Shown here piece after piece: positions 19,208-27,399 of a stretch of 37,391 nt of DNA. The notes under the pieces were generated by a model, which saw only the letters and a list, made by a program, of their open reading frames with translations, made no database searches and was not told the origin of the DNA. The stretch spans positions 1 through 37,391 of the IMG/VR virus record IMGVR_UViG_3300019776_000202. One strand, given 5' to 3'. A program made the translations under genes and the position numbers. This stretch comes from a virus. Each line of letters starts with the position of its first letter. Positions within the stretch are counted from its first letter, which is position 1.

Positions 19208-20622
19208 TGGGTCTCGGACGGTTGTTCCCCGGCGGCGAGCGCCGCGAGATCACCTGGCAGTCGCTGTGGATGAGCGACCAGGAGGCGCCTCAGCGCACCC
19301 TGTCGGGTGTCTCGGTGACGCAGAAGAACGTGATGGCTTTGGCGGCCGTGTTCGACGCGGTGCGCCTCATCGCGGACCCGGTGTCCACGCTGCCGATCGG
19401 GACGTTCATCCGGCAGAACGGGGAGCGGCGGCCGTTCTACCCGCAACCGGCGTGGATCGAGCAGCCTGATCCGGACCCGTCGGTGCATCGCTCGGATCAC
19501 TACCAGCAGCTGATGGTGTCGCTGCTGCTGAACGGCAACTACTACGGCCGCATCCTGCGTGACGGCGGCGAGATCATGGCTATCGCGCCCATCGACCCGA
19601 CACGGGTGGAGCCGCGGCGCACGAAGGCCGGCTTCGTCGAGTTCGTGATCGACGGTGGCGCGGCGCTGCAGTCGTCCGACATCGTCCACATCACGGACCT
19701 GCGGGAGCCAGGCGCGATCAAGGGCACGTCCCGCGTGGAGCGGATGCGGGAAGTGTTCGGCATCGGCAAGGCGCTCGACGAGTACGTGGCCCGATACTTC
19801 ACCGGCACCCTGTCGTCGGGCATCGTCACCTACCCCGGCGAGATGTCGCCCGAGCAGGCCAAGAGCCTCAAGGACGAGTTCGAGAAGAACTCGAAGGGGC
19901 TGCGCAACGCGCACCGGCCGAACATCCTGACGGGTGGCGCGAAGTACGAGCGCGTCGGTGCGACCGCCAGCGAGTCGCAGCTCACCGAGGCACGGGACTT
20001 CTTCACCCTCGAGGTGGCACGCGCATTCAAGATCCCGCCGTCGAAGCTCGGTGTCATCGCGGAGGGCACACGCTCGTACTCGTCGGTCGAGCAGGACGCC
20101 ATCGACTTCGTCACGAACACGCTTCGGTACTACATCTTCAAGATCGAGGAGGCGTACTCCCGGCTCCTGCAGCCGAAGGCCGCGTTCATCAAGATGAACA
20201 TGGAGGCTCTGCTCCGCGGCGACCAGGCGTCACGGTTCACCGCCTACAACCAGGGCATCCAGGCGGGCTTCCTGTCGATCAACGACATCCACCGGCTCGA
20301 GGACATGCGCCCCGTGGACGGCGGCGACACGTACCGGGTGCCGCTGGCGAACGTCGACCTGGGCGCGGCGAACATCACCGAGACGCAGATGCGCGTGGAG
20401 ATGGCCGTTCAGCTCATCACCTCTGGCTTCGACCCGGAGGCCGCGCTGGCGGCCGTGGGCCTGCCCGGCATTGACCACACCGGCCTCCCGTCGGTGCAGT
20501 TGCAGCAGGTCGACCAGTCGTCCTCGTCGCAGGACGACGCCCCATCCCGCCATATCCGCTCCGTCGTGCGTGACGCGGACGGAAACATCACGCAGATCAT
20601 CGACACCCCCGAGGAGCCGTAA
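19207..20622 (+). CDS. Portal protein (HK97-type)
   Basis: This 471-residue protein forms the dodecameric ring at the head vertex through which DNA enters and to which the tail joins. Family pieces visible are the V-F-D-A-V-R-L-I-A-D-P-V start, L-L-L-N-G-N-Y-Y-G-R-I, D-I-V-H-I-T-D-L-R, G-T-S-R-V-E-R, and E-V-A-R-A-F-K-I-P-P-S-K-L-G with the following Y-S-S-V-E-Q-D-A. These match the HK97-like portal family. The C-terminal about 50 residues are a Gln/Ser-rich tail. It is translationally coupled upstream (one-base overlap) and downstream (one-base overlap with the next gene). Usually a protease gene follows directly; here four other genes intervene. Confidence 0.95.
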   Translation: MGLGRLFPGGERREITWQSLWMSDQEAPQRTLSGVSVTQKNVMALAAVFDAVRLIADPVSTLPIGTFIRQNGERRPFYPQPAWIEQPDPDPSVHRSDHYQQLMVSLLLNGNYYGRILRDGGEIMAIAPIDPTRVEPRRTKAGFVEFVIDGGAALQSSDIVHITDLREPGAIKGTSRVERMREVFGIGKALDEYVARYFTGTLSSGIVTYPGEMSPEQAKSLKDEFEKNSKGLRNAHRPNILTGGAKYERVGATASESQLTEARDFFTLEVARAFKIPPSKLGVIAEGTRSYSSVEQDAIDFVTNTLRYYIFKIEEAYSRLLQPKAAFIKMNMEALLRGDQASRFTAYNQGIQAGFLSINDIHRLEDMRPVDGGDTYRVPLANVDLGAANITETQMRVEMAVQLITSGFDPEAALAAVGLPGIDHTGLPSVQLQQVDQSSSSQDDAPSRHIRSVVRDADGNITQIIDTPEEP

Positions 20623-20984
20623 TGGCAACCGTCTACTCCGACAACGGCAAGAACAGCCTGCTGGACGGGCTCGCCGCTGACGTCGCCTACCTGAGCCTGC
20701 ACACCGGCAACCCGTCCACGACGGGCGCCAACGAGGTCGCAGGCGGCTCGCCCGCCTACGCCCGCAAGTCTGTGACGTGGTCCGCGGCCTCCGCGGGCGC
20801 GCTCACCTCGTCCAACTCGCAGGTGTTCGACGTCCCGGCGGGCACGACGATTCAGTACGTGGGACTGTGGTCCGCGGTCACGACGGGCACCTTCTACGGC
20901 CACGTCACGATCACCAACGAGGCGTTCGCCGGTCAGGGCACCTACACGATCAACACGGGCGACGTCGACTTCACGGTGGCGTAG
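20622..20984 (+). CDS. Gp80-like structural protein (portal-protease insertion 1)
   Basis: This 120-residue protein resembles a small beta-rich structural family seen in actinophages. It begins with N-S-L-L-D-G-L and A-Y-L-S-L-H-T-G-N-P, followed by G-A-N-E-V-A-G-G-S-P-A-Y-A-R and later Q-Y-V-G-L-W-S-A-V and G-T-F-Y-G-H. The fold is likely an all-beta sandwich; proteins of this type have been found as virion or tail-tip components. It overlaps the portal stop by one base, so it is co-translated with head genes. It is the first of four genes inserted between portal and protease; its position suggests a head surface or neck-fibre component. Confidence 0.72.
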   Translation: MATVYSDNGKNSLLDGLAADVAYLSLHTGNPSTTGANEVAGGSPAYARKSVTWSAASAGALTSSNSQVFDVPAGTTIQYVGLWSAVTTGTFYGHVTITNEAFAGQGTYTINTGDVDFTVA

Positions 20985-20987
20985 CCC

Positions 20988-21878
20988 ATGCACGGGTTCC
21001 CCGGCGTCTTCGGCAAGCAGCGGGAAGTGAAGCCGTATACGAACACGACGGCAACGGCGACGACGATCAACCCGAACGCCACTGTCGGGGTCTACACCAC
21101 GACCCCTGTACAGCTCGTCGCCTCCACCGCGTTCGACGTCACGATGGTGCGGATCACCGCCATCGCGGCGACCGCGAACAGCGGCGCCCGCGGCGATCTG
21201 GTGCTCGACGTGATGGCTGGCGGCGCGGGCAGCGAGTACAGCATCATCGGGCCGCTGTACTTCGGCGGCCTCGGCGCCTACTCCTCCTACACGCTGCCGA
21301 TTTCCATCCCCGCCGGCACCCGGCTGTCGGGCCGCACCGCCGCGGGGGTCGCATCCCGCACCGGGCGCACGTTCATGCTCGAGTACTTCGGCTCCCCGAA
21401 CCGCGACACCTCCGGCCTGCCCAGCAGGTGGATCGCCTACGGGATGACGATCTCGTCCGGCGTCGGCGCCTACGGCACCCCGATCACCCCCGGCAGCACG
21501 AACGCCTGGGGATCGTGGACGGCGATCACGACCAGCACCACCTACGCCCACTCGCTGTGGATGCCGATGTTTGGCATCTACACGGGCACCACGATCACCG
21601 CGCTGAACTACCGCAGCCAGTTCGCCATCGCGTCCACGACGGACGCGGCGACGATGGTGACGAACAGCACGGGCGTCCATGACGGCCCGACACTGACGGG
21701 CAACACGACCGAGTCCCTCGGCCAGTGGTACACGGCGACGTTCCCGACGAAGCGCGGGCTCGAGGACATCGTCTACGCGCAGGCGCCGGACGCCTCCGCG
21801 GTGTCATGCCGGGCGATGTGCTCGGGCGCACCGGACACGAACGCCGTGTCCGCGGGAATCCTAGGGGCGGTGATGTAG
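20988..21878 (+). CDS. Putative structural protein (portal-protease insertion 2)
   Basis: This 296-residue protein is Thr/Ala/Gly-rich with alternating hydrophobic strands (VRITAIAATANSGARGD, LVLDVMAGG, YTLPISIPAGTRLSGRTAAG). The profile is of beta-sheet structural proteins with no membrane span or signal peptide. A second half contains repeated short strands (WTAITTSTTYAHSLWMPMFG). No named family is recognised. It starts three bases after the previous stop and lies in a head-gene operon, so a virion surface or fibre role is the likely one. A jelly-roll or Ig-like fold is plausible but unproved. Confidence 0.6.
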   Translation: MHGFPGVFGKQREVKPYTNTTATATTINPNATVGVYTTTPVQLVASTAFDVTMVRITAIAATANSGARGDLVLDVMAGGAGSEYSIIGPLYFGGLGAYSSYTLPISIPAGTRLSGRTAAGVASRTGRTFMLEYFGSPNRDTSGLPSRWIAYGMTISSGVGAYGTPITPGSTNAWGSWTAITTSTTYAHSLWMPMFGIYTGTTITALNYRSQFAIASTTDAATMVTNSTGVHDGPTLTGNTTESLGQWYTATFPTKRGLEDIVYAQAPDASAVSCRAMCSGAPDTNAVSAGILGAVM

Positions 21879-22211
21879 GTGGCGATCTCCGTCGCGAACG
21901 TCGGCACCCTTCTGCTGACCGGCTCCGAGGCGACCATCGGGTCGGCGCGGACGGACGGCAAGACCTACGTCCTCCAGCTCGACCTGAACACGATGGCCGC
22001 CGGCGACGTCGTCGAGATCTACGTCTACGTCAAGACGAACACGTCCGGCGGCACGGCGCGACTGCTGGACAAGCTCTACTTCACCGACGCGCAGGGCGAC
22101 CCGGCGTGGCAGTCGGTCCCCGTCGCGGCGCCGTACTCCGTGGAGTTCAAGGCCAAGCAGCCGACCGGATCAGCGCGCACCATCGAGTACGCCCTGTTCT
22201 CCATCGACTAG
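21879..22211 (+). CDS. Putative small beta-structured virion protein (insertion 3)
   Basis: This 110-residue protein starts with GTG directly after the previous stop. It contains alternating strands (LLLTGSEATIGSARTDGKTY, DVVEIYVYVKTNTSGG, PYSVEFKAKQPTGSARTIEY) typical of a compact beta-sandwich. It has no cysteines. Similar short proteins accompany fibre-type proteins in actinophages and could be adapters or decoration subunits. No family is recognised with certainty. Tight spacing with both neighbours indicates the same transcript and probably one assembly module. Confidence 0.58.
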   Translation: MAISVANVGTLLLTGSEATIGSARTDGKTYVLQLDLNTMAAGDVVEIYVYVKTNTSGGTARLLDKLYFTDAQGDPAWQSVPVAAPYSVEFKAKQPTGSARTIEYALFSID

Positions 22212-22227
22212 GTAGGGGGCAGCCCTC

Positions 22228-23283
22228 ATGGCGCGCGCCCACTACTACTACCCGTACTTCGTCCAGGCGGCGAGCAACGACAAGACCGGCACCGTCACCG
22301 GATCGGCCACGTCCACGGGCAGCGCCGCGGGAGCCAAGGGCGGCCGCGGCACGGTCACCGGCACGGCGACCGGCGCTAACGGCACCATCTCCGGGCGCAA
22401 GGCCGCGGCCGGCACCGCGGTCGGCGCCGCATCGCAGCCGCCCGGCACCGTCACCGGCAGCAAGGGCGGCCGCGGCACCGTCACGGGCGAGGCCACCGGC
22501 CCGGCCGGAACCATCACCGGCACCGCGGCGGAAGCATCCAACGACAAGACCGGCTCAGTCACGGGCACGGCCACTGCCCCCGACGGCGCGATCTCCGGCC
22601 GCAAGGCCACCACCGGCACGGTCACCGCCACCGCCCCGCAGCCCGCAGCCACCGTCGCCGGGCGCAAGGGCGCCGCAGGCACGGTCGCAGGGTCGGTCAC
22701 CGCCCCGGCCGGCACCGTCACCGGCTCGGAGGGCTCACCCGGCACCGTCACCGGGTCGGCCACCGTCTCGGGCACAATCACCGGCCGGGCTGCCCGCCGC
22801 GGCACCGTCACCGGCAGCGCACCACAGCCCACTGCAGTCATCACCGGCACCGCCGACGAGCCGAACAGGACCGGCACCGTCACCGGTGACGCCACCGTCA
22901 CTGGCACCGTCATCGGCACCGCCTACGACCCCGACGCCCCCGACGTACCGGAACCCACCGGCGGTGGCCGCAACTACTACCGCCTCCAGTCGTGGGACGC
23001 CCCCGCGCCCATCACCAGGTCCGGCAAGGCCAGCGGCACAGTCGTGGCGCGGGCCACCGTGCGCGGCCGCTACGGCGTCCGCGGCACCGTCACAGGGGCC
23101 TGCACCATCACCGGGGGCACACGCGGCCGCAAGGGCACCCGCGGCCGCGCCTGGGACTTCACCCCTGACGTGCTCGCGGACGTGCGCGGGTGTCCGACCG
23201 CACCACGCGACCCCGAGTACCTGCGCCTGTACGCCGAGGTCCGGCGGCTGCGCCACGAGAACGAACTTCTGCTCACTCTGTAG
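22228..23283 (+). CDS. Thr/Gly-rich repeat protein (insertion 4), 10-11-residue repeats
   Basis: This 351-residue protein is built from about 20 short units of 10-11 residues centred on G-T-V-T-G and its variants (GTISG, GTITG, GSVTG, GTVAG, GTVIG). A larger duplication repeats SNDKTG at about residues 17 and 105, 88 codons apart. The N-terminus is aromatic (RAHYYYPYFVQ). After the repeats comes a non-repeat part (NYYRLQSWDAPAPITRSG), then more GTVTG units and a charged C-terminal helix (EYLRLYAEVRRLRHENELLL) that could trimerise. The pattern suggests an extended beta-rich or solenoid fibre. Thr richness makes it a candidate for O-glycosylation by the cassette at 25433-28684; this is inference. 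No known family is recognised. Confidence 0.66.
   Translation: MARAHYYYPYFVQAASNDKTGTVTGSATSTGSAAGAKGGRGTVTGTATGANGTISGRKAAAGTAVGAASQPPGTVTGSKGGRGTVTGEATGPAGTITGTAAEASNDKTGSVTGTATAPDGAISGRKATTGTVTATAPQPAATVAGRKGAAGTVAGSVTAPAGTVTGSEGSPGTVTGSATVSGTITGRAARRGTVTGSAPQPTAVITGTADEPNRTGTVTGDATVTGTVIGTAYDPDAPDVPEPTGGGRNYYRLQSWDAPAPITRSGKASGTVVARATVRGRYGVRGTVTGACTITGGTRGRKGTRGRAWDFTPDVLADVRGCPTAPRDPEYLRLYAEVRRLRHENELLLTL
22270..22905 (+). repeat. Array of degenerate 30-33-base repeats coding for GTVTG units
   Basis: The DNA repeatedly contains GGCACCGTCACCGG and close variants about every 30-33 bases. Two copies of a longer unit starting at 22270 and 22534 are 264 bases apart, coding for the same SNDKTG segment. 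The array is in frame with the 22228-23283 gene and is expected to expand or contract by recombination. Confidence 0.75.
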
Positions 23284-23292
23284 GGAGATGCC

Positions 23293-24009
23293 ATGTCGAT
23301 GGAGATCCGCGAGCTGACGGCCGACCTGGCCGAACTGCGCGCCGACGGCGAGACCGAGGGGATGACCCTGAAGGGGTACGCCGCCCGGTTCAACTCCCGC
23401 AGCGAGGACATGGGGTTCCGGGAGACCATCGAACCTGGCGCGTTCGCCCGCTCCCTCAAGTCGAGGAACGACGTGAAGGCGCTGTTCAACCACGATTCCT
23501 CAATGGTTCTGGGCAGCACCCGCGCCGGCACCCTGGTCCTGACCGAGGACGACCGGGGACTGGCCGACACGATCTCCCTCCCGGAGACGTCCGTCGGGCG
23601 CGACACGGCCGTGTCAGTCAAGCGCGGCGACATCAGTGCACAGTCCTTCGGGTTCTCCGTCGTCAAGGACGAGTGGAACAGCGACTACTCCGAGCGCCGC
23701 CTCCTCGAGGTCCGGCTGCACGAGGTCAGCATCGTGGCGTTCCCGGCGTACAAGGCCACGAGCGTCAACGTCCGCGCCATCGCCCGGCTCGCCAAGCGCA
23801 CCGAGCAGGACGCCGAGACGCTGGCCGACGCCATGCAGGCGCTTGAGCGCGGCGACGAGCTGACAACCGACCAGGCCACCGTGCTCATGGAGGCCGTCGA
23901 CCGCTCCACCCCCAAGGCCGAGGTCGAGGAGGCCCCGGCACCGACGGGAACGCCGCTGTCGCTGCTGTCCAAGAAGCTCGACCTCATCAAGTTGCAGCTC
24001 GGCGCCTAG
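23293..24009 (+). CDS. Prohead protease (HK97 family)
   Basis: This 238-residue serine protease trims the capsid protein's scaffold domain during head maturation. Active-site candidates are H67 in F-N-H-D and the serine in S-A-Q-S-F-G-F (about 115-121), in the order expected for the family. The L-K-G-Y-A-A-R-F-N start and the H-E-V-S-I-V-A-F-P-A-Y segment are family hallmarks. The C-terminal part is charged and may be cleaved off. It starts after GGGAGA, 10 bases past the repeat-protein stop. It is separated from the portal by four unusual genes, and from the capsid by a hairpin region. Confidence 0.94.
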   Translation: MSMEIRELTADLAELRADGETEGMTLKGYAARFNSRSEDMGFRETIEPGAFARSLKSRNDVKALFNHDSSMVLGSTRAGTLVLTEDDRGLADTISLPETSVGRDTAVSVKRGDISAQSFGFSVVKDEWNSDYSERRLLEVRLHEVSIVAFPAYKATSVNVRAIARLAKRTEQDAETLADAMQALERGDELTTDQATVLMEAVDRSTPKAEVEEAPAPTGTPLSLLSKKLDLIKLQLGA

Positions 24010-24028
24010 CCGATCAGCCCACATTCCA

Positions 24029-24051
24029 CCCGACTGCGGAGCCGCGTCGGG
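24029..24051 (+). terminator. Hairpin between protease and capsid genes
   Basis: CCCGAC (24029-24034) pairs with GTCGGG (24046-24051), and an inner GCGG/CCGC extends the stem with one bulged T. TCTT follows. It may partly stop transcription entering the capsid gene. Confidence 0.55.
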
Positions 24052-24072
24052 TCTTGCGTCTGCGGAGCCGCG
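24034..24072 (+). repeat. Direct repeat CTGCGGAGCCGCG upstream of the capsid
   Basis: The 13-base sequence CTGCGGAGCCGCG occurs at 24034-24046 and again at 24060-24072, 26 bases apart. Each copy contains the small inverted pair GCGG/CCGC. It lies in the 113-base gap before the capsid gene and could be a regulatory or structured RNA element. Confidence 0.6.
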
Positions 24073-24122
24073 GCGCGCACCACATCACCCCTGCGCACCC
24101 ATCCCATAACCAAGGAGCACAC

Positions 24123-25328
24123 ATGTCGTATCTGCAGCGTCTCATCGACGCACAGAACGCGGACCTCCACGCGGCTCGGGCGTACATCGACCGTGCCGAC
24201 GAGGAGAACCGCGAGCTCAGCCACGAGGAGCGCACCGCCTGGGACGCCCTCAACTCCCAGATGGACCAGCGCGCCGCGCACATCGACGAGGTCAAGTCCG
24301 ACGAGGTGCGCTCGGCGCGCGTCGCCGACTCCCTCGCCGGCGCCCCCGAGCTGCGGGCCGACGCGCCCAACGCACCCGAGCCGGAGAACGTCGCGGCGAT
24401 CCTCAAGGATCTCGCCACGGGCCGTCGCTCGTCCTACGTGTTCGGCGCTGAGACCCGTGCGGTCTCCACGACCGGCACCGCGGGCGGCTACGCCATCCCC
24501 GAGGGCTTCGGCGGCCGCATCATCGCCAAGATGCTGACGGTCGGCCCGATGCTCGACGGCAACGTCGTCAACCTCATCCAGACCACGTCGAACCAGGACA
24601 TCCCGTTCCCGATTGAGAACGCCCGTCCCGTCGGCACGGCCACCGCGGAGGCAGCGACCTACGCCGACAGCACGTCCACGTTCACGCAGAAGACGCTCCG
24701 TGCGTACAAGTACGGGACTCTGCTGCTGGCCTCGGACGAGCTGCTCCAGAGCGAGGACGCTGGCCTGCAGGGCTACCTCGCCAACCAGCTCGGCGTTGCC
24801 ATCGGCACCGCCGTGAACAGCATCCTCACCCTCGGCACCGGCACCGTCCAGCCCGAGGGCCTGGCTGCCTCGGCAGGTTCCGGCGTCACGGGCTCGACCG
24901 CAGTCGCGGGCGTGCCCAACTTCGAGAACCTCGTGGACCTCGTCCACTCGGTCGACTCGCTGTACGCCGCCAGCCCCGCTGCCGGCTTCATGATGCGCCG
25001 CGCCACGCTCGGCTCTGTCCGCAAGATCAAGGACACCGCCGGCAACTACGTGTTCGTCCCGGCCCCCGCGGTCGGCATGGCGAACACGCTGTACGGCTAC
25101 CCGATCTACGAGAACCCGTACGTCGCTGCCACCGGCACGGCTACGAAGTCGATCCTGTTCGGCGACTTCTCGTACTTCCTGGTTCGCCAGGTCGGCGGCA
25201 TCGAGCTGTCCCGCTCCAACGAGCGCTTCTGGGACAGCGACCAGGTCGGCCTCAAGGTCCGCACCTGGGTGGACTCGTTCATCGGCCAGTCCGAGGCGAT
25301 CAAGTACTACCTCGGCGGCCCCAGCTAG
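24123..25328 (+). CDS. Major capsid protein (HK97 fold)
   Basis: This 401-residue protein starts after AAGGAG. The N-terminal about 100 residues form a charged coiled-coil scaffold (delta) domain (DEENRELSHEERTAWDALNS), likely removed by the protease at about residues 100-118. The mature part has the HK97 fold: the G-G-Y-A-I-P-E-G-F start, F-P-I-E-N, K-Y-G-T-L-L-L-A-S-D-E-L-L and the ending F-G-D-F-S-Y-F-L-V-R. No obvious cross-linking Lys/Asn pair can be judged from sequence alone. It sits alone between two hairpins (24029 and 25349), which would allow a separate high-level transcript. The glycosyltransferase cassette follows directly. Confidence 0.95.
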   Translation: MSYLQRLIDAQNADLHAARAYIDRADEENRELSHEERTAWDALNSQMDQRAAHIDEVKSDEVRSARVADSLAGAPELRADAPNAPEPENVAAILKDLATGRRSSYVFGAETRAVSTTGTAGGYAIPEGFGGRIIAKMLTVGPMLDGNVVNLIQTTSNQDIPFPIENARPVGTATAEAATYADSTSTFTQKTLRAYKYGTLLLASDELLQSEDAGLQGYLANQLGVAIGTAVNSILTLGTGTVQPEGLAASAGSGVTGSTAVAGVPNFENLVDLVHSVDSLYAASPAAGFMMRRATLGSVRKIKDTAGNYVFVPAPAVGMANTLYGYPIYENPYVAATGTATKSILFGDFSYFLVRQVGGIELSRSNERFWDSDQVGLKVRTWVDSFIGQSEAIKYYLGGPS

Positions 25329-25348
25329 TAGCCGCCTAGGTCGTAGAT

Positions 25349-25385
25349 GTCGAGGGGGGCGGAGCGCAGGACCGCCCCCCTCGAC
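25349..25385 (+). terminator. Strong terminator after the capsid gene
   Basis: A perfect 14-base stem joins GTCGAGGGGGGCGG (25349-25362) to CCGCCCCCCTCGAC (25372-25385) around a nine-base loop. It would end or limit the abundant capsid transcript before the sugar-modification genes. Confidence 0.82.
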
Positions 25386-25432
25386 TCACCCCTGCATCCT
25401 CCTGCGCACAACCCTGCGAACGGAATCCTGCG

Positions 25433-26710
25433 ATGAATCGAGCCGAACGCCGCCGTGCCCTGCGCGACGGAAAGACCGACAACCCGCTGGCGATCACCTG
25501 GGCCAGCAACTCCATCTTCGCCCCGACGGGCTACGGCACGCAGACGGCGCAGGCGGTTCGGCATCTTGCCGACGCCGGGCACCACGTCGCCATCGCCAAC
25601 AACTACGGCCTGCAGTCGGCGCAGATGGTGTTCGACGACATCGTCCACTACCCGCAGGGCGTCACGCCGTACAGCGACGACGTGATCGAGCCGACGTTCC
25701 ACGACTGGTCCAACCAGCACCCGGACGCGACCCCGCTGGTCATCGTGCTCTACGACGCCTGGCCGCTCAAGGCTCCCGCATGGGACCGGATGCCGGTCGC
25801 CATCTGGACGATGATCGACCATCTGCCCGCGCCGCCCGCGGTCCTGTCGTTCCTCAAGAAGTCGAACGTGACCCCGCTCGCGGCGTCGAAGTTCGCGCAT
25901 GAGCAGATCACCGCCGCGGGCATCGAGTCGATCTACGTCCCGATGGCTATCGACACGAACCTCTACAAGCCGACTGCGACATGGTCGAACGGTGACCGTG
26001 TGCTCACGGGCCGCGAGCTGATGGGCTTCGGCGACGAGGCCGAGGACGTGTTCATCTTCTCGGCCATCAACGCGAACAAGTCGGCGTCCGCGGTGCATCG
26101 CAAGGCGTGGGGCGAGAACATGCTGGCGTTCTCCGTGTTCGCGGAGATGCACGACGACGTGCGGCTCTACATCCACACGGAGCGCAACGGCCACCACGGC
26201 GGCGTGAACTTTGCCCCGCTGATGGAGTCGCTCAACATCCCGGACCACAAGTACCGCTTCGTGAACCAGTGGGCGCAGCACATCGGCATCCCGAACGACG
26301 CGATGGCCGCACTCTTCACGGCCACCGACTGCCTCTTGGCACCTACTCTGGGTGAGGGCTTCGGCCTCACCGTCGCGGAGGCGGGCGCCTGCCAGACGCC
26401 GGCCATCGTGTCGGACTTCACCTGCCAGCCCGAGCTCGTCAGCGAGGACTCCTACCTCGTCGGCGGCCAACCGTTCTGGGACTCCTACCAGGCGGCATGG
26501 TGGCAGACGCCGAACGTCGCGCAGATCGTCGAGGCGATGGAGGCCGCGTACCAGCGCGGCCGGTTCCGCAGCGTCAAGCAGCGCGAGCACGTCGTGGCGA
26601 ACTACGACGCCGACACCGTGTTCGAGACGCACTGGAAGCCCGCGCTCGAGGTTCTCGCGGCGAAGGCCGCTCCGGTTGCGGAGGTGGAGCCGTGGGCACC
26701 ATCGCGGTGA
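25433..26710 (+). CDS. GT4-like glycosyltransferase
   Basis: This 425-residue protein has GT-B fold features. The N-terminal half starts with W-A-S-N-S-I-F-A-P-T-G-Y-G-T-Q-T, a glycine-rich acceptor-side loop. The C-terminal half carries P-T-L-G-E-G-F-G-L-T-V-A-E-A-G-A-C, the E-x7-E-type motif of GT4 retaining glycosyltransferases, followed by P-A-I-V-S-D. It would transfer a sugar from a nucleotide donor to an unknown acceptor. No membrane span or secretion signal is present, so it acts in the cytoplasm, where virion proteins are made. It is the first of four genes between capsid and connector, after a terminator, with a weak ribosome site. Capsid or tail glycosylation is the favoured hypothesis; host-surface glycan change is an alternative. 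Confidence 0.86.
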   Translation: MNRAERRRALRDGKTDNPLAITWASNSIFAPTGYGTQTAQAVRHLADAGHHVAIANNYGLQSAQMVFDDIVHYPQGVTPYSDDVIEPTFHDWSNQHPDATPLVIVLYDAWPLKAPAWDRMPVAIWTMIDHLPAPPAVLSFLKKSNVTPLAASKFAHEQITAAGIESIYVPMAIDTNLYKPTATWSNGDRVLTGRELMGFGDEAEDVFIFSAINANKSASAVHRKAWGENMLAFSVFAEMHDDVRLYIHTERNGHHGGVNFAPLMESLNIPDHKYRFVNQWAQHIGIPNDAMAALFTATDCLLAPTLGEGFGLTVAEAGACQTPAIVSDFTCQPELVSEDSYLVGGQPFWDSYQAAWWQTPNVAQIVEAMEAAYQRGRFRSVKQREHVVANYDADTVFETHWKPALEVLAAKAAPVAEVEPWAPSR

Positions 26711-27399
26711 CCGGCGCGTCCGGCCACCTCGGTCGGGTGCTGGTCCCGTACCTGTGGGAGCGCGGCCACATCGTCGAGCCGGTCGGCCGGTTCATCAGCC
26801 CGGACCTCGACGCCGACGTCCTCATCCACGCCGCGGCGCCCGACTACAAGGACGACGACGCGGTGCGCGCCTTCGCCCCTTTCAACGAGGCCGTGGCCCG
26901 CTGGGCCGAGGTCACCGGCGGCCGCGTCATCAACGTCGGCTCCTGGTGGCAGTACGCCCACGGAGACGCCGCCAGGCTCGCCTACAGCCACCTCAAGGAC
27001 GACCAGTCGCAGATGTTCCCCACGACGGTGATCCCGTTCAGCGTCTACGGCTCCACCGCCCGAGAGGGCCGCGGCTTCATCCCGCAGCTGCTCGCCCACG
27101 TCCGAGGCTCTGGGACGGTCACAGCGGCGTCACGGGAGCCCCGGGACTGGTTGCATGTGCGTGACCTCTGTGATGCGCTGCGCGCCGCGCTGCGGGCACC
27201 TGACGGCATCTACGAGGCACGCACCGGACTGCAGTACAGCGCCGCGGAACTGCTCCGCTCGATGACGGGGGAGACGGTGCCGAACTGGCCCGACGTCCCG
27301 TCCTGCCGGCCCCACTACCTGTACCCGCAGGTGCCGGGCTGGACCCCGAAGGTCGACGTGCTCGCGCACCTGGCGCGCACCGTGGGGGCGGTCGCATGA
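26692..27399 (+). CDS. NAD-dependent epimerase/dehydratase-like protein (short SDR)
   Basis: This 235-residue protein starts with GTG, 19 bases inside the end of the glycosyltransferase gene, after a GGAGG-type site. The Rossmann start V-T-G-A-S-G-H-L-G-R (about residues 6-15) is the NAD(P)-binding glycine motif, and A-Y-S-H-L-K gives the catalytic Tyr-x3-Lys pair. The F-S-V-Y-G-S and D-W-L-H-V-R-D-L segments are also typical of extended SDR sugar-nucleotide epimerases. It is shorter than usual (about 300-340), with a reduced C-terminal domain. It probably makes or modifies the nucleotide sugar used by the neighbouring glycosyltransferases. Confidence 0.83.
   Translation: MGTIAVTGASGHLGRVLVPYLWERGHIVEPVGRFISPDLDADVLIHAAAPDYKDDDAVRAFAPFNEAVARWAEVTGGRVINVGSWWQYAHGDAARLAYSHLKDDQSQMFPTTVIPFSVYGSTAREGRGFIPQLLAHVRGSGTVTAASREPRDWLHVRDLCDALRAALRAPDGIYEARTGLQYSAAELLRSMTGETVPNWPDVPSCRPHYLYPQVPGWTPKVDVLAHLARTVGAVA

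Noticed and set aside
20409-21680. Long minus-strand open frame of 423 codons
   Set aside because: Arg/Gly/Val-rich shadow opposite well-supported structural genes in GC-rich DNA; no family motifs or ribosome site.
22270-22905. CRISPR array suggested by regular 30-33-base repeats
   Set aside because: Repeats are degenerate, have no unique spacers, are in frame with a protein, and no cas genes are present.
21725-23317. 530-codon plus-strand frame rich in Pro, Ala, Ser and Arg over the repeat gene
   Set aside because: It is the off-frame reading of the GTVTG repeat array and starts inside another gene without a ribosome site.
25325-26632. Long minus-strand open frame of 435 codons opposite the GT4-like gene
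   Set aside because: Repetitive Arg/Val/His-rich shadow translation; the plus-strand frame has clear glycosyltransferase motifs.
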